Positions 34,867 through 47,376 of a stretch of 60,000 bases of DNA are shown piece by piece. The number at the start of each line of letters is the position of its first letter. The first letter of the stretch is position 1. The translations under genes were made by a program, and so were the position numbers. Source of the stretch: Takakia lepidozioides (taxonomy: Eukaryota > Streptophyta > Takakiopsida > Takakiales > Takakiaceae); the NCBI GenBank assembly GCA_030704615.1, contig CM060731.1, positions 73,514,756 to 73,574,755 of the forward strand, in the 5' to 3' direction. The notes beneath the pieces were generated by a model that saw nothing but the letters and a program-made list of their open reading frames with translations, was not told the origin of the DNA and did not search any database.

Positions 34867-37800
34867 TTGAGTGTCAACACGGAGGTGCCACTAGTTGTTG
34901 GGGACAGTGCCGGTTCGAGCACTAGCGATACTAGTGGGTACACGAGACGAGGTGTGCGGTTTAGGCCACCTTCACCTCCTGTGTCTTCCACGGAAGGTTC
35001 TGATTCGGATTGTGAATCAGGAGGACTCATACCGGCGGTGCAAGTTGTTTCTTTGCCGTGGGACACAATGGAGGAGATATATGGAGCTACCAAGGGGCCA
35101 CGAAGATACTCTGGGGCGGTGGGCACCATCGAGTTGGATGATTTTATCCAAGAGTTTGATAGTTGGTGTGATTTGCAACAAATGCGCAATCCACAACTAT
35201 TTACACCGTTCATGGCATGGAAAGGGTTGTTTCAGCACCTTGAGGGGCCGCCTATGGATGATTACCATGAGTTCAGGCGGGGGCATGAGGTTGAGATCGA
35301 GGAGTGGAGGATGTACTGGTCACCCTACTATGTATCCATCACTAGGGGCACTAGAGCCATGAGGGCAGTGGCTACACCTGCCGCTGCACCGTCAGCTTCA
35401 GCAAGTAGCAGTGGAACTAGTGGGACTGGTGGTACAATAGCTACGACGTCCGCCCAAGCCACTACCGCACCAGCACTAGCACCCGTGCCTGCCTTCAACC
35501 CTGTTGTGGAGTTCTTCGAAGAGTTGAGAGGGAACTACCAAGCGGTGAGGACAGAGAAGTTGCGGAGCTTGCAAGAGTTCCAACGGAAGCCGATCGAGAG
35601 CTTGAGGGAGGCTTTCACTCGCATGAGGCGCTTGATAAATGTAACCCAAGAGGTTACGGAAGCTCAAGCAGTCCAATTCTGGTATGGGAAATTGGACAAG
35701 GAGCTGAGGAGAAGGGTGCGGGATGCAACTCTCCTACAAGCGGCCCAACCCACCTTAGCAAATGTGTTTTTGCTGGCAGAGCGGATAGAGCTCAACATGG
35801 TGGAGGAACGAGTGGTCATGGTGGGATTTGCTAAGGAGACACCATGGGGTAGTGGTGCTCCTAGCCAACCACTACCTCAACGTGCTCAAGGCAACAAGGG
35901 GGCTCAGGTGAAGCTCAAGGAAGGGCAGAGGGGACCTCAGGGGTCTCTCCCTTCATTTGCTGGCCAACAACGGGCGGATGTGGTGTGCTGGACATGTGGA
36001 GGACCCCATGTCAAGAAGGATTGCCCCAGAGGGAGGCAAAGGGTCGGCACATGCACAGCCTGCACAGTTGCAGTGTGGGCATTGTGGCAAGCACAGGCAT
36101 GGAGAGGTCCAGTGTTATGGTTTGCATCCTGAGTTGCGCCCAGGCTAGTTCCAAGGGAACAATGGTGGTCGGGGGCGAGGTGGAGCAGCCCCGAGAGGAC
36201 GAGGTGGCCAGCCACAAGGCCAAGGGCAAGCTCAACGTAGCCAAGGACGCGGAGGTCAGGGTGTTGACCAAGGCATGGCCAACCGGCTTCAGCAGCTAGA
36301 GCAGAGGCTCGCTGCCATGGCTACAGCTCAGGTGGTACCGGCTCTAAGGCCGGATGGTCCACCTCCTGCTCCTGAGGGAGGAGATATGGGAGGCATGGGA
36401 TTCATGTGTGGAGCAGCACTACCACTAGTGCAGGTGGAGTCTGCTGCAGCCGTGACTCGAGGAGCAACACGAGTTCCTGAGCCACGAGGTGCAGAGGTGG
36501 AGTTGGGCAAGCCGTCAGGCTAGGCTTCCTCAGTCATTCACATTGGCGGAGACAGTGTCGACACCATCCATGGCACCTAGTTCTCGCCCGACGGTTACCG
36601 AGGCGGAGGTTACTATGCCATTGGGGAGAGCTACACGGGTAGCACCACTACCTAATGTTGCCAAGGCTGCGGCAGCTAGTGTGCTGCTAGGAGCGGCCAC
36701 ATCTGTGTGCCAGGCTCCATTGTTCTCGGCTACCATGATTGCGACGCCGGGGGTAAAACCAGCTGAGGTGTTCAGGCTGGCAGCTATACTCTGTGAGAGT
36801 GGGGAGGTTACTTCATCTTCTGCGGAGATAGTGGGAGGTGTAGTGCCGGAGGGATCCTCGGATTTGAGGGTCAAGACTGCCACGGTGGCGCCATGGCAAG
36901 CTGCAGCTGCCAGGTTGATGGAGCTGCCAGCTAGGCCAGCCATTGAGCGCGCCATGGTGACACCTGGAGTTGTCATGTTAGACAACCAGGATGGCATTTT
37001 CTGTTTGAGCGGACCGGCAGGCAAGAGGTACCGGCAACTGCGGGTCTTGTTGGACTCGGGAGCTGAGCCATTGATGTTGGGCAGAGCTGCTATTGCAGGC
37101 TTGGGCCTCACGGAGGCGGATATGGAGCCTTGTCCTTTCCAGATACAGACGTCTCTGGGAGGATCGGAGCAGGCTCGGGGCATGACATGGCGTGAGTTGG
37201 CTATCAGACTACGGCCGGATTACCCTACAGATGGCTCAGTGATGCGAGCCAAGGCCATTGTGAAGACGCAGTCTCATACGATGTCCTGGTTGGTGGGGCA
37301 GTGTTGTACCCCATGGGCTTCACCCTGGATTTTTGGGAGGAGTCAGCTTCCTATAGGCCTGCATGGCAGTCAAGGGAGGGCCGGCGTGTGCAGCTCCCTA
37401 TGACGTTCATAGGAGGAGTTGCGGTTGCCCAGCGAGGCAAGATGCCGACACTAGCAGCATTCACAACGGCAGTGAGTTGGCCTAGAGAGTTGCTTGAGGG
37501 CAATGCTCATTCAGAGGATGTACCACCTCCGGGAGAGCAAGATGACATGTATGGTATGGCGGAGTTGCCTACCATGGTTGCTCAGACTCCATTGTGGGGC
37601 ACGAGCAAGGATTTGCAGCGGGATGCTGATCGACGGGTGCAACAAGCCTAGGTGGAGGCTTTTGTACCGTCAAGAGAGGAGGAGAGTGTGGGGATTGCAC
37701 CGGGATCACCTCAATTGTCTCTATGGGACACCACACCTATTGTGTGGCAGTATTCGGATGAAGGCATTTGTCTTCTGGACTTGTTTGGCGGGATCAGCAC

Positions 37801-38127
37801 CGGATTGGCTGCTGTGTTACAGCAGGTGTACGAGTTCGGCGTTACGTGTATGTGTGGAGAGGGATGAGACTGCACGACGGCGTTTCACTTCGCCATGTTG
37901 CTCAGTTGGTGCAGCGGTACCCTGAGTTGTTGTGTCGGTGTCTGCAATTTGTGGATATCAACAGGCCTTGCCAGCAGACAATTCGTTGCTAGGGGCGCAA
38001 GATTTGGAGCGGGTTGGCTCCATTGATCTAGTAGTGGCAGGTTGGCCCTGCCAAGGGCATTCATCAGCCGGGCATGGCAATGGATTGCGAGACTCGAGGT
38101 CGGGTCTGTTTTGGGAGATGGTACGGG
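34867..38127 (+). pseudogene. Retroelement unit 1: gag, protease, partial C5 methyltransferase
   Basis: Gag starts near 34867 (VNTEVPLVVGDSAGSSTSD). A coil-like core follows (VEFFEELRGNYQAVRTEKL) and a zinc knuckle beginning CWTCGGPHVKKDC. An extra C near 36023 shifts the frame inside the knuckle, so the second knuckle is lost from that frame. The protease part (LLDSGAEPLMLG) lies at about 37050. The methyltransferase opens with ICLLDLFGGISTGLAAVL (about 37767-37820) and keeps LERVGSIDLVVAGWPCQGHS without the frameshift seen in unit 2. It stops at 38127, where segment A copy 2 is joined. No reverse transcriptase or integrase follows, so the unit is non-autonomous. Confidence 0.82.
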
Positions 38128-38459
38128 TGTCAAGTTATTTTACCACTAGTGTAAAACTAGCTAGGAAATAGCTAGCTTTTACATATTGACATTTGGGATT
38201 GGCCCAAGTGTCAATCCAGGGGTCAAGGCAGATTTAGGGGGCCTGGAGTGGTTATCTTCACGGCAAGCGCATGAGGCTCATCTTTTCTCTCGAGTTGAGC
38301 CTCACCGCGCCTAGCTATGGCGCCGTAGTGTGGATTCCCCATGGCGTGGGGTGCACTTGGCTTGACTTGTATTTGAGTGATGAGGTTATATATGCATGAG
38401 TTTATGCTTCAGCTTTGTGAGCTCGCATGAGCTTGTGCTTGTATTCTTCTTCTTTATCA
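38128..38459 (+). repeat. Terminal segment A, copy 2
   Basis: It joins directly to unit 1 inside the methyltransferase code (GGTACGGG|TGTCAAG). The following 2 kb repeat the leader found after copy 1. Confidence 0.85.
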
Positions 38460-40490
38460 CTCGAGAAAGATGAGCTCGTATCTATGAGTGCTAGATACGA
38501 GTTAGTTGTAGCACTTGTGGTTTTTGCTTGAGAATGAGAGAAACCAAGTTGTTATGCAAGGAGCACCGTGGAGCTCTTGGTTGTTAGAAGCGGAGGCGAT
38601 GTGGGTTACGAGGTGGTAAACCTTGGCATTCGATCTTCAGCTTCAGAGATGAAAGCACCATACTGCAGGTAATTCCAGAGCACCTTGATGGTTTCAGATT
38701 GTGTACATGCACGAGCAAGCACGATTGGGAAGAGGACCAGTCAAGAGTAGGTTATAGTGGCTTTGGTGGCAAAGCTGAGAACTGGACTTGGAAATGCGAG
38801 CTTTCATTGTGTGAAGGATTGCAAGACCAAGCGAAAAGGGCTGATTTGGCTTGGGGCAAATCAGTGCACTTTGTGGAGTATGGTGAGATTGGGTTTCAAT
38901 CTCGAGCTTCAGCATTGAGAGGGCTCTTGTCATGGCGAGAGCAGGGCTGGAACAGGAGCTAAGAGGTGCGGCAAGGCCATGGAATGTGCACCTAGGGTTT
39001 TCAGAGCTTAGAAGAAGAGTTCTTGCACCACAAGAGAAGTGTCTTGTGGCTGGAAATGTAAGCCTTAGGGTTTCAGGAGCTTGGCAAAGGCTGTGGAGTG
39101 CTTGGTCTTGTCTTAGAGAGCATCAAGGAGCCAAGGAGCCAAGATAGGGGGCTGATATCTCTTGTGTGAAGAGGTTGCATGTGTGGAGCATGTATTCAGC
39201 TCATTGAAGCTTTTCCATCTTCAAGCTTGGAGGGCAAGCAAGGAAGAGGAAGGGCTGACTTCCCTTATGTGAGGGCAATGCATGTGTGGAGCATGCTATC
39301 AGCCTGGTGAAGGCTTGCACTTTTAGGTGTGGGAGTGCAAGGAAAGGAAGGAAGGGGCTGGTTTCCCTGTAGGGCATGTAGAGCATGCTTTCAGCCTGCT
39401 GAAGCTTGTATTTTCAGGTTTGTGGGGTGCAAGAAATGAAGCAAAGGAGCTGATTCTCTTATGGTGAGAGTGGGGCATGTTGGAGCATGCCTTCAGCCCA
39501 TTGAGGCTCTTGTTTTCAAGCCTTAGAGAGCTAGAACGGAAGGTCTAGGGCTGGTTTCCACTTGGAGTGAAAGAAAAGCACTTTGTAGGGCCTATGTGAG
39601 TTGGGGTTTCAACTTCAAAGCTTGAAGGGAGCGCAACTCTTGAAGCACAGGTGTAGAGGGCTGGAATAGGCTCTAAGACAGATGTTATGGCCAATGAGAG
39701 TGCTTGAATGAGTGCTCACAAGGGCTAGGAACCAGCAGGGCTTGGTTGTTTGCCATTGAGTTTAGTGGCGTGTTTTGGGGAGGCTAAGTGAGAAAGAAGG
39801 CTTGGTTTGTGGCAACCACCTCATGGCTTAGGGCTACTATGGTGGTGTGTGGGAGCCGAAGAGCAAGGATACCTTGCTGATTTCCTCACAGCCACCATAG
39901 CTCGATGGAAAGAAGCCTAGAGTCCAAGAGACACAAACCCTAGCTTGGCGTGGCTAAACCCTTGGAGAAATGGCTAAACTGCCAGAGCGGCCATGTGTGG
40001 GGCTGTGACAGGCTGTGGCAAGCTGTGACGGGCTGTGACGGGCTGTGTCGGGCTGTGCCTGAGGCCTTTGGGGCTGTGACGGGGGCTGTGACAGGCTGTG
40101 CCTGAGGCCTTTAAGGCTGTTGACGAGCTGTGAGGGGCTGGACAGGCTGTGCCCATTGTGCCTGTTGGGACTGTGAACGGCTGTGACCAGTGAGCTGTGT
40201 GGGCCTGTTGCTGGTCTGTGGTGGCCCGTGTTGACCTGTGGATGGCCTGTGCTGACTCGTGGAGGCACTGGTGGACTAAGGACTGGCATGTGGTCTGGAA
40301 AGGCCGAATTTTTGAAGCTCATGGAGGGCGGTTTGAGGAGTATCTTCATGATATTCCCATGGTCATGCAAGTTCAGGTGTAGGCTATGTTAGGAACTTAG
40401 TATTCCAAACCATAGCCGCAACAGGTTCTCTACCCCCTTGTGGAGAGGGGGTTAGGGGCATGTTCATGACCGGTTGAGTGTCAAACGGAG
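38460..40490 (+). other. Untranslated leader of retroelement unit 2
   Basis: It is homologous to 32184-34866 with many small indels, a shorter GC-rich array, and an extra copy of the GAGCATGCTTTCAGCC-type unit (about 39365-39530). It ends shortly before gag (GTGTCAAACGGAGGTGCC). No gene is seen. Confidence 0.6.
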
Positions 40491-41909
40491 GTGCCACTAG
40501 TTGTTGGGGACAGTGCCGGTTCGAGCACTAGCGATACTAGTAGGTACACGAGACGAGGTGTGCGGTTTAGGCCACCTTCACCTCCTGTGTCTTCCACGGA
40601 AGGTTCTGATTCGGATTGTGAATCAGGAGGCTCATACCGGCGGTGCAAGTTGTTTCTTTGCCATTGTTGTGGGACACAAATGGAGGAGGATATATGGAGC
40701 TACAAGGGGCCACGAAGGTACTCTGGGGTGGTGGGGCACCATTGAGTTGGATGATTTTATCCAAGAGTTTGATAGTTGGTGTGATTTTGCAGCAAATGCG
40801 CAATCCACAACCGCCGTATTTCATGGCATGGAAAGGGCTGTTTCAGCACCTTGAGGGGCCGCCTATGGATGATTACCATGATTCATGAGCAGGCGGGGGC
40901 ATGAGGTTGAGATCGAGGAGTGGAGGATGTACTGGTCACCCGACTATGTCTCCATCACTAGGGGCACTAGAGCCACGAGGGCAGTGGCTACACCTGCCGC
41001 TGCACCGGCAGCTTCAGCAAGTAGCAGTGGGACTGGTGGTACAGTAGCTACGACGTCCACCCAAGCCACTACCGCACCAGCACTAGCACCCGTGCCTGCC
41101 TTCAACCCTGTTGTGGAGTTCTTCGAAGAGTTGAGAGGGAACTACCAAGGGGTGAGGACAGAGAAGTTGCGGAGCTTGCAAGAGTTCCAACGGAAGCCGA
41201 CGAGAGCTTGAGGGAGGCTTTCACTCGCATGAGGCGCTTGATAAATGTAACCCAAGGGGTTACGGAAGCTCAGGCAGTCCAATTCTGGTATGGGATATTG
41301 GACAAGGAGCTGAGGAGAAGGGTGCGGGATGCAACTCTCCTACAAGCGGCCCAACCCACCTTAGCAAATGTGTTTTTGCTGGCAGAGCGGATAGAGCTCA
41401 ACATGGTGGAGGAACGAGTGGTCATGGTGGGATTTGCTAAGGAGACACCACGGGGTAGTGGTGCTCCTAGCCAACCACTACCTCAACGTGCTCAAGGCAA
41501 CAAGGGGGCTCAGGTGAAGCTCAGGGAAGGGCAGAGAGGACCTCAGATGCAGGGGTCTCTCCCTTCATTTGCTGGCCAACAACGGGCGGATGTGGTGTGC
41601 TGGACATGTGGAGGACCCCATGTCAAGAAGGATTGCCCAGAGGGAGGCAAAGGGCCGGCACATGCACAGCCTGCACAGTTGCAGTGTGGGCATTGTGGCA
41701 AGCACGGGCATGGAGAGGCCCAGTGTTATGGTTTGCATCCTGAGTTGCGCCCAGGCCAGTTCCAAGGGAACAATGGTGGCCGGGGGCGAGGTGGAGCAGC
41801 CCAGAGAGGACGAGGTGGCCAGCCACAGGCCAAGGGCAAGCTCAACATGGCCAAGGACGCGGAGGTCAGGGTGTTGACCAAGGCATGGCCAACCGGCTTC
41901 AGCAGCTAG
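40491..41909 (+). pseudogene. Retroelement unit 2: gag
   Basis: Structural protein that packages element RNA. It is homologous to unit 1 gag but spread over three frames (breaks near 40680-40745, 40880 and 41205). The core region VVEFFEELRGNYQGVRTEK leads to two intact zinc knuckles, CWTCGGPHVKKDC and CGHCGKHGHGEAQC (about 41599-41730). An RGRGG-like basic tail follows. The knuckles match the CCHC nucleic-acid-binding type. Frame breaks make translation of one full gag unlikely. Confidence 0.82.
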
Positions 41910-43108
41910 AGCAGAGGCTCGCTGCCATGGCTACAGCTCAGGTGGTACCGGCTCTAAGGCCGGATGGTCCACCTCCTGCTCCTGAGGGAGGAGATATGGG
42001 AGGCATGGGATTCATGTGTGGAGCAGCACTACCACTAGTGCAGGTGGAGTCTGCTGCAGCCGTGACTCGAGGAGCAGCACGAGTTCCTGAGCCACGAGGT
42101 GCAGAGGTGGAGTTGGATCCACAGCGTGGGGAGGCAAGCCGTCAGGCTAGGCTTCCTCAGTCATTCACATTGGCGGAGACAGTGTCGACGCCATCCATGG
42201 CACCTAGTTCTCGCCCGACTGTTACCGAGGCGGAGGTTACTATGCCATTGGGGAGAGCTACACGGGTAGCACCACTACCTAGTGTTGCCAAGGCTACGGC
42301 AGCTAGTGTGCTGCTAGGAGCGGCCACATCTGTGTGCCAGGCTCCATTGTTCTCGGCTACCATGATTGCGACGCCGGGGGTAAGACCAGCTGAGGTGTTC
42401 AGGCTGGCAGCTACACTCTGTGAGAGTGGGGAGGTTACTTCATCTTCTGCGGAGATAGTGGGAGGTGTAGTGCCGGAGGGATCCTCGGATTTGAGGGTCA
42501 AGACTGCCACGGCGGCGCCATGGCAAGCTGCAGCTGCCAGGTTGATGGAGCTGCCAGCTAGGCCAGCCATTGAGCGCGCCATGGTGACACCTGGAGTTGT
42601 CATGTTAGACAACCAGGATGGCATTTTCTGTTTGAGTGGACCGGCAGGCAAGAGGTACCGGCCACTGCGGGTCTTGTTGGACTCGGGAGCTCAGCCATTG
42701 ATGCTGGGCAGAGCTGCTATTGCAGGCTTGGGCCTCACGGAGGCGGATATGGAGCCTTGTCCTTTCCAGATACAGACGTCTCTGGGAGGATCGGAGCAGG
42801 CTCGGGGCATGACACGGCGTGAGTTGGCTATCAGACTACGGCCGGATCACCCTACAGATGGCTCAGTGATGCGAGCCAAGGCCATTGTGACAGACGCAGT
42901 CTCATACGATGTCCTGGTTGGTGGGGCAGTGTTGTACCCCATGGGCTTCACCCTGGATTTTTGGGAGGAGTCAGCTTCCTATAGGCCTGCATGGCAGTCA
43001 GGGGAGGGCCGGCGTGTGCAGCTCCCTGTGACGTTCATAGGAGGAGTTGCGGTTGCCCAGCGAGGCAGAGACACTAGCAGCATTCACAGCGGCAGTGAGT
43101 TGGCCTAG
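41885..43108 (+). CDS. Retroelement unit 2: aspartic protease region
   Basis: Open for 407 codons and overlapping the end of gag in another frame. It begins with a helix, RLQQLEQRLAAMATAQ, then a long Ala/Val/Thr-rich linker. The protease motif LRVLLDSGAQPLMLGRAAI (about 42666-42720) has the DSGA active site of retropepsins. SYDVLVGGAVLYPMGF (about 42903-42950) is the likely partner strand and flap region. It would cut the polyprotein. The frame changes near 43065-43108 before the methyltransferase. Confidence 0.8.
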   Translation: MANRLQQLEQRLAAMATAQVVPALRPDGPPPAPEGGDMGGMGFMCGAALPLVQVESAAAVTRGAARVPEPRGAEVELDPQRGEASRQARLPQSFTLAETVSTPSMAPSSRPTVTEAEVTMPLGRATRVAPLPSVAKATAASVLLGAATSVCQAPLFSATMIATPGVRPAEVFRLAATLCESGEVTSSSAEIVGGVVPEGSSDLRVKTATAAPWQAAAARLMELPARPAIERAMVTPGVVMLDNQDGIFCLSGPAGKRYRPLRVLLDSGAQPLMLGRAAIAGLGLTEADMEPCPFQIQTSLGGSEQARGMTRRELAIRLRPDHPTDGSVMRAKAIVTDAVSYDVLVGGAVLYPMGFTLDFWEESASYRPAWQSGEGRRVQLPVTFIGGVAVAQRGRDTSSIHSGSELA

Positions 43109-44350
43109 AGAGTTGCTTGAGGGCAATGCTCATTCAGAGGATGTACCACCTCCGGGAGAGCAGGATGACATGTATGGTATGGCGGAGTTGCCTACCATGG
43201 TTGCTCAGACTCCATTGTGGGGCACGAGCAAGGATTTGCAGCGGGATGCTGATCGACGGGTGCAACAAGCCTGGGTGGAGGCTTTTGTACCGTCAGGAGA
43301 GGAGGAGAGTGTGGGGATTGCACCAGGACCACCTCAATTGTCTCCATTGGACACCACACCTATTGTGTGGCAGTATCCGGATGAAGGCATTTGTCTTCTG
43401 GACTTGTTTGGCGGGATCAGCACCGGATTGGCTGCTGTGTTACAGGCAGGTGTACGAGTTCGGCGTTACCTGTATGTGGAGAGGGATGAGACTGCACGAC
43501 GCGTTTCACTTCGCCATGTTGCTCAGTTGGTGCAGCGGTACCCTGAGTTGTTGTCGGTGTCTGCAATTCGTGGATATCAGCAGGCCTTGCCAGCAGACAT
43601 TTCGTTGCTGGGGCGCAGGATTTGGAGCGGGTTGGCTCCATTGATCTGGTAGTGGCAGGTTGGCCCTGCCAAGGGCATTCATCAGCCGGGCATGGCAATG
43701 GATTGCGAGACTCGAGGTCGGGTCTGTTTTGGGAGATGGTGCGGGTTTTGCGCCACTTGCAGCTTCATCAAGCTGTATCTCCAGCATACATCTTGGAGAA
43801 TGTGCCACTGATGGGCGATTCTCGGGCCAGGGTGATGGCCAGTGTGCATCAAGTCCGGTCGTGGCTTGGGTCAGCAGTGTTGCTAGATGCAGCTACAGTG
43901 GGGTCACGGGCTCATCGTCCACGGCTATGGTGGACTAACTTGATGCCACCCGCTCAGCGTGTGAGACACGATGACCGTTCGCCTTTGGCAGTGGTCAACA
44001 AGGTGGGTCAACCACGAGCAGCATTACCTACACTGCTCAGCTTCCCAGGATCGCATGCTTTCCGGGATAGTGGACCTGGCCTCCTGTGGGATGCTCAGTT
44101 GCAGCAGTTAGTGGAGCCTAATGCTGACGAGCGTGAGCGGGCAATGGGTTTTACCACTGGTACCACGGCGGTGTCGTCTCTTTCTGAGGCATCACGTCGT
44201 CAAGTGTTGGGGCAAGCAATGGATCTCAATTGCTTGACCTGGATTATCAGCTTGGCTCTGGCTGAGCAACGCAGAGTGCGGAGTACACTTCCCTCAATGG
44301 TCTCTCTGCCTACCGAGACGGTACAGGCAGTGAGTGGGGCGAGCATGTGA
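43047..44350 (+). pseudogene. Retroelement unit 2: C5 cytosine DNA methyltransferase
   Basis: Domain of about 330 residues between protease and reverse transcriptase. Motif I LLDLFGGIST (43401 region) binds S-adenosylmethionine. Motif IV GWPCQGHSSAG carries the catalytic Cys (codon 43667-43669). Motif VI is ILENVPLMG (ENV at 43796-43804). A motif VIII-like RAHRPRLWW and a C-terminal ERERAMGFTTGT...GQAMDLNCLTWI follow, the latter at the place of motifs IX-X. One base is missing near 43610 compared with unit 1, which shifts the frame between motifs I and IV. The domain would methylate cytosine at C5. GLRDSRSGLFWEMVRVL after motif IV recalls DNMT3/DRM enzymes more than DNMT1, but that placement is tentative. 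Confidence 0.85.
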
Positions 44351-44541
44351 GGACCACGGGGTGCATGCATCCATGGCACACGTGGGAGGTGCTCGAGGTT
44401 CAGAGGGAGTTGGCAGCCAAGGCGGCTGTGATGGATGAGGTTGGGGATTCTTCTCGGTTGAGGAGGTCCTCAAGGATGAGATGATGGGGCAGGATGAGGC
44501 CTTGTCATTGACTGAGCAGGTAGGGAGTACTGCTCAAGAGG

Positions 44542-46070
44542 TTGCACATAGCAACCACGGACGCGTCCTCTACCTCTAAGCCCACTGGACTTAAGGTTGC
44601 AGTTACGGAGGACAATTGGGAGCCTGACATTGGACCCATTGTCACCGGAGGAGAGAGACGACGTATACGGCGGTTCCTGAGGGCTTACAGGAATTGCTTT
44701 GCCTTCAGTTTGAAGGACTTGGGAGCACTGAAGGGTCAAGAGATCCGTATTGAGTTGGCCACTGACACGCCAATCTTTCGGAGACCCTATAGATACAGTG
44801 ACATGGAGAGGTCTTTGATTCAGATGAGGACTCAAGATCTCTGGGAGGCAGGTTTGGTGGAGCTCTCTGGTGGAGAGTATGCTTCAGCCACAGTGATGCC
44901 AGCCAAGAAGGATGTCTATGGCAATTGGACGGAGAGACGTATGTGCGGTGATTACCGGCCTGTAAATCGTCAGACCAAGTCCGATAAGTATGCCATGCCA
45001 ACACCAGAGGAGATCTTTGATGCCATCGGGCATGCTAAGGCCTTTAGCACTTTGGATTTACGATCCGGATATCACCAGTTGCCAATCAAGGAGGCGGACA
45101 AGCAGAAGACGGCATTCTGGGGGATCAATGAGCACGGCAAGGATTGCCTATATCAGTGGCGGTTCTTACCATTTGGGCTTAAGAATGCTCCTGCAGAGTT
45201 TCAGAGAGTCATGGATAGGATTCTAGCAGGGGTGGACTTTGCTCGGTGCTACATAGATGACATCATCATCTTTAGTGTTACGATGGAGGAGCATGAGAGA
45301 CACCTTCAGGTGGTATTGGAGCGCTTGAGAGCGCACGGATTGAAGTTGCATCCGGGGAAGTGCAAGTTTTTCCACAACCAGATTGAGTATCTGGGTCACA
45401 TGATATATCCTGGAGGATTGGGGGTACAGCAGACTAAGGTAGAGGCCATTGCACAAATTCCACGCCCCACGGATGTGAGCCGAGTTCGAGCTTTCATGGG
45501 GTTGGCAAACTATTATAGACGGTTTGTCAAGGGATTTAGTACCATTGCAAAGGCTCTAACCAAGCTGACCAAGGTGGACCAGGAGTGGCAGTGGGAAGAT
45601 GAGCAGGAACGAGCTTTTCAAGAGCTCAAGGCGAGGTTGACCTCGGCGCCTATCTTGAGACGACCTATCAGGGGGCGTCCCTTTCAGCTGCATACGGATT
45701 GGAGCATGCTGGGGCTTGGAGCGGTGCTCACACAGGATGATGAGGAAGAGAGTTCGTAGTGGCTTGCTAGCCGCTCGAACAACGCTGCAGAGGCTAAGTA
45801 CAGCTCATATGAGGAGAGTGCTTAGCTGCAGTGTGGGCCGTGGCACACTTCAGGTGCTATCTATACGGCAATCTTTTCACCCTTGTCACGGATCACCAGC
45901 CACTCAAGTGGTTGATGGAGTCAGACAAGCTTACGGGGAAGCTTGCACGGTGGGCACTTATACTCCAGGAGTATGACTTTCAGGTTGTGCATCGACCGGG
46001 TTTGGTCAATCGGGATGCGGATGGATTGAGTCGCAATCCATGCATGAGCCAGCAGGATGACACTGGAGCT
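44542..46070 (+). pseudogene. Retroelement unit 2: reverse transcriptase and RNase H
   Basis: Ty3/gypsy order is clear. The template-binding part (RRPYRYSDMERSLIQ) leads to MCGDYRPVNRQTKSDKY, FSTLDLRSGYHQLPI, LPFGLKNAPAEFQRVM and the catalytic CYIDDIIIF (45247-45273), then YLGHMIYPGGLGV, FMGLANYYRRFVKGFS and the RNase H start LHTDWSMLGLGAVLTQ. A frame change at about 45755 moves the rest of RNase H (HFRCYLYGNLFTLVTDHQPL, DADGLSRNP) to the next frame, up to about 46045. All key residues remain, so the break looks recent. Confidence 0.92.
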
Positions 46071-46365
46071 CGGTGGCATGGTGAGACGGACGAGGAGATG
46101 GTGCCGGGATGGCACGCATCTGCATTTTTGTGTATCTTGGCATCGGGAGGTCAGTTGGACCTACAACAGGGATGACTGTAGACGGAGTGTCTGAGGACCC
46201 TGAGGCTAGTGATGAGCTAGGTGGTGCCAGAGATATACATGAGGATTCGGCTGTGTTGGACTACCTCCGCACGGGAGACACGGCAGCCATTGTGACTGCC
46301 AGGAGAGGGATCGGATCCTGCAACGAGCCAAGAGGTTCAAGTGGGAGGGGATACACCTACTTCGA

Positions 46366-47376
46366 GTGTGGGAGGATGGTCGGGTGAGGATTGTGCCTCA
46401 CCCCACACAGCGTGCACGGTTAGTGCGGCATGCCCATGAGGAGTTGGGGCATTTTGGAGTGCGACGCACTCACAGTTTACTGCAGGGGCAGTATTGGTGG
46501 CGTGGTATGCATACAGAGGTGCAACAGTTCGTGGCTAGGTGCATGGTGTGTGACAGGGTGCGTGCTTCATTCAACGCCCCTACACCACAGTTGCATCCTT
46601 TACCAATCATGGGATTGGGCTACAGGTGGAGTCTTGACTTCGCAGGACCGTTGCCACTGACTATGCGCCACCACAGATATGTGTTGGTGATGGTGGAGCA
46701 CTTCTCCAAGTGGATTGAGTTGGTTCCATTGCCTGACAAGGCTAGTGAGGGGGCTGCGTATGCATTCTTGGATCGTGTGCTTAGCCGATTTGGTGCTCCA
46801 GCTGAGGTACTCACGGACCAAGGGAGAGAGTTTCTTGGGGGAGTTTCAGGCTTTGTGTGATAAAGCCTTGATAGACCACCGCACCACTTCTCGGGATCAT
46901 CCTGAGGCCGATGGCTTAGCAGAGAGAGTTGTTCAGACGGTGAAGAGGGGTTTGCGCAAGTATGGCTTGCAGAAGGGACACCTAGGAGATTGGGATCTTC
47001 AGGTTCCTTGGTTAGCCATGGGCTACAGGTTCAGCAAACAAGCATCACTTGCCTCCTTCTCACCATATTTCCTTCTCTTTGCCGAGAGCCGGATTTGCCT
47101 GCAGCCATTCGTAGGGACACTGCTCAAGTCCTTAACCTTGACGATCCGGACGTGTGGGTACGTGCATGTGATCAGCGTGCAGAGTTGTTCAAGAAAGTCA
47201 TGCCCATGGCTTTTGAGAACCTTGCCATTGCACAGCACCGTGATACGTTGAGGTATGCCACTATACGTGGTGGAGGATATCGTCCTGGGGTTCGGAGGTT
47301 TAGCCCTGTGACTATGTTTATTTGCAGCAGACTGCTCCTACGACTCTGGATGTTACTGCAGGGCGTGTTATTCTGA
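46366..47376 (+). pseudogene. Retroelement unit 2: integrase
   Basis: It starts with an HHCC zinc domain (HAHEELGHFGVRRTH ... CMVCDR, about 46423-46555). The catalytic core follows: WSLDFAGPLPL (first Asp, about 46636), VLTDQGREF (second Asp, about 46810) and HPEADGLAERVVQ (Glu, about 46910). A frame change at about 46840 separates the second Asp from the Glu, and another lies near 47060. The C-terminal part (DVWVRACDQRAELFKKVMP, GGGYRPGVRRFSP) is typical of gypsy integrases. It leads into a PHD finger and not the usual chromodomain. Confidence 0.88.
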
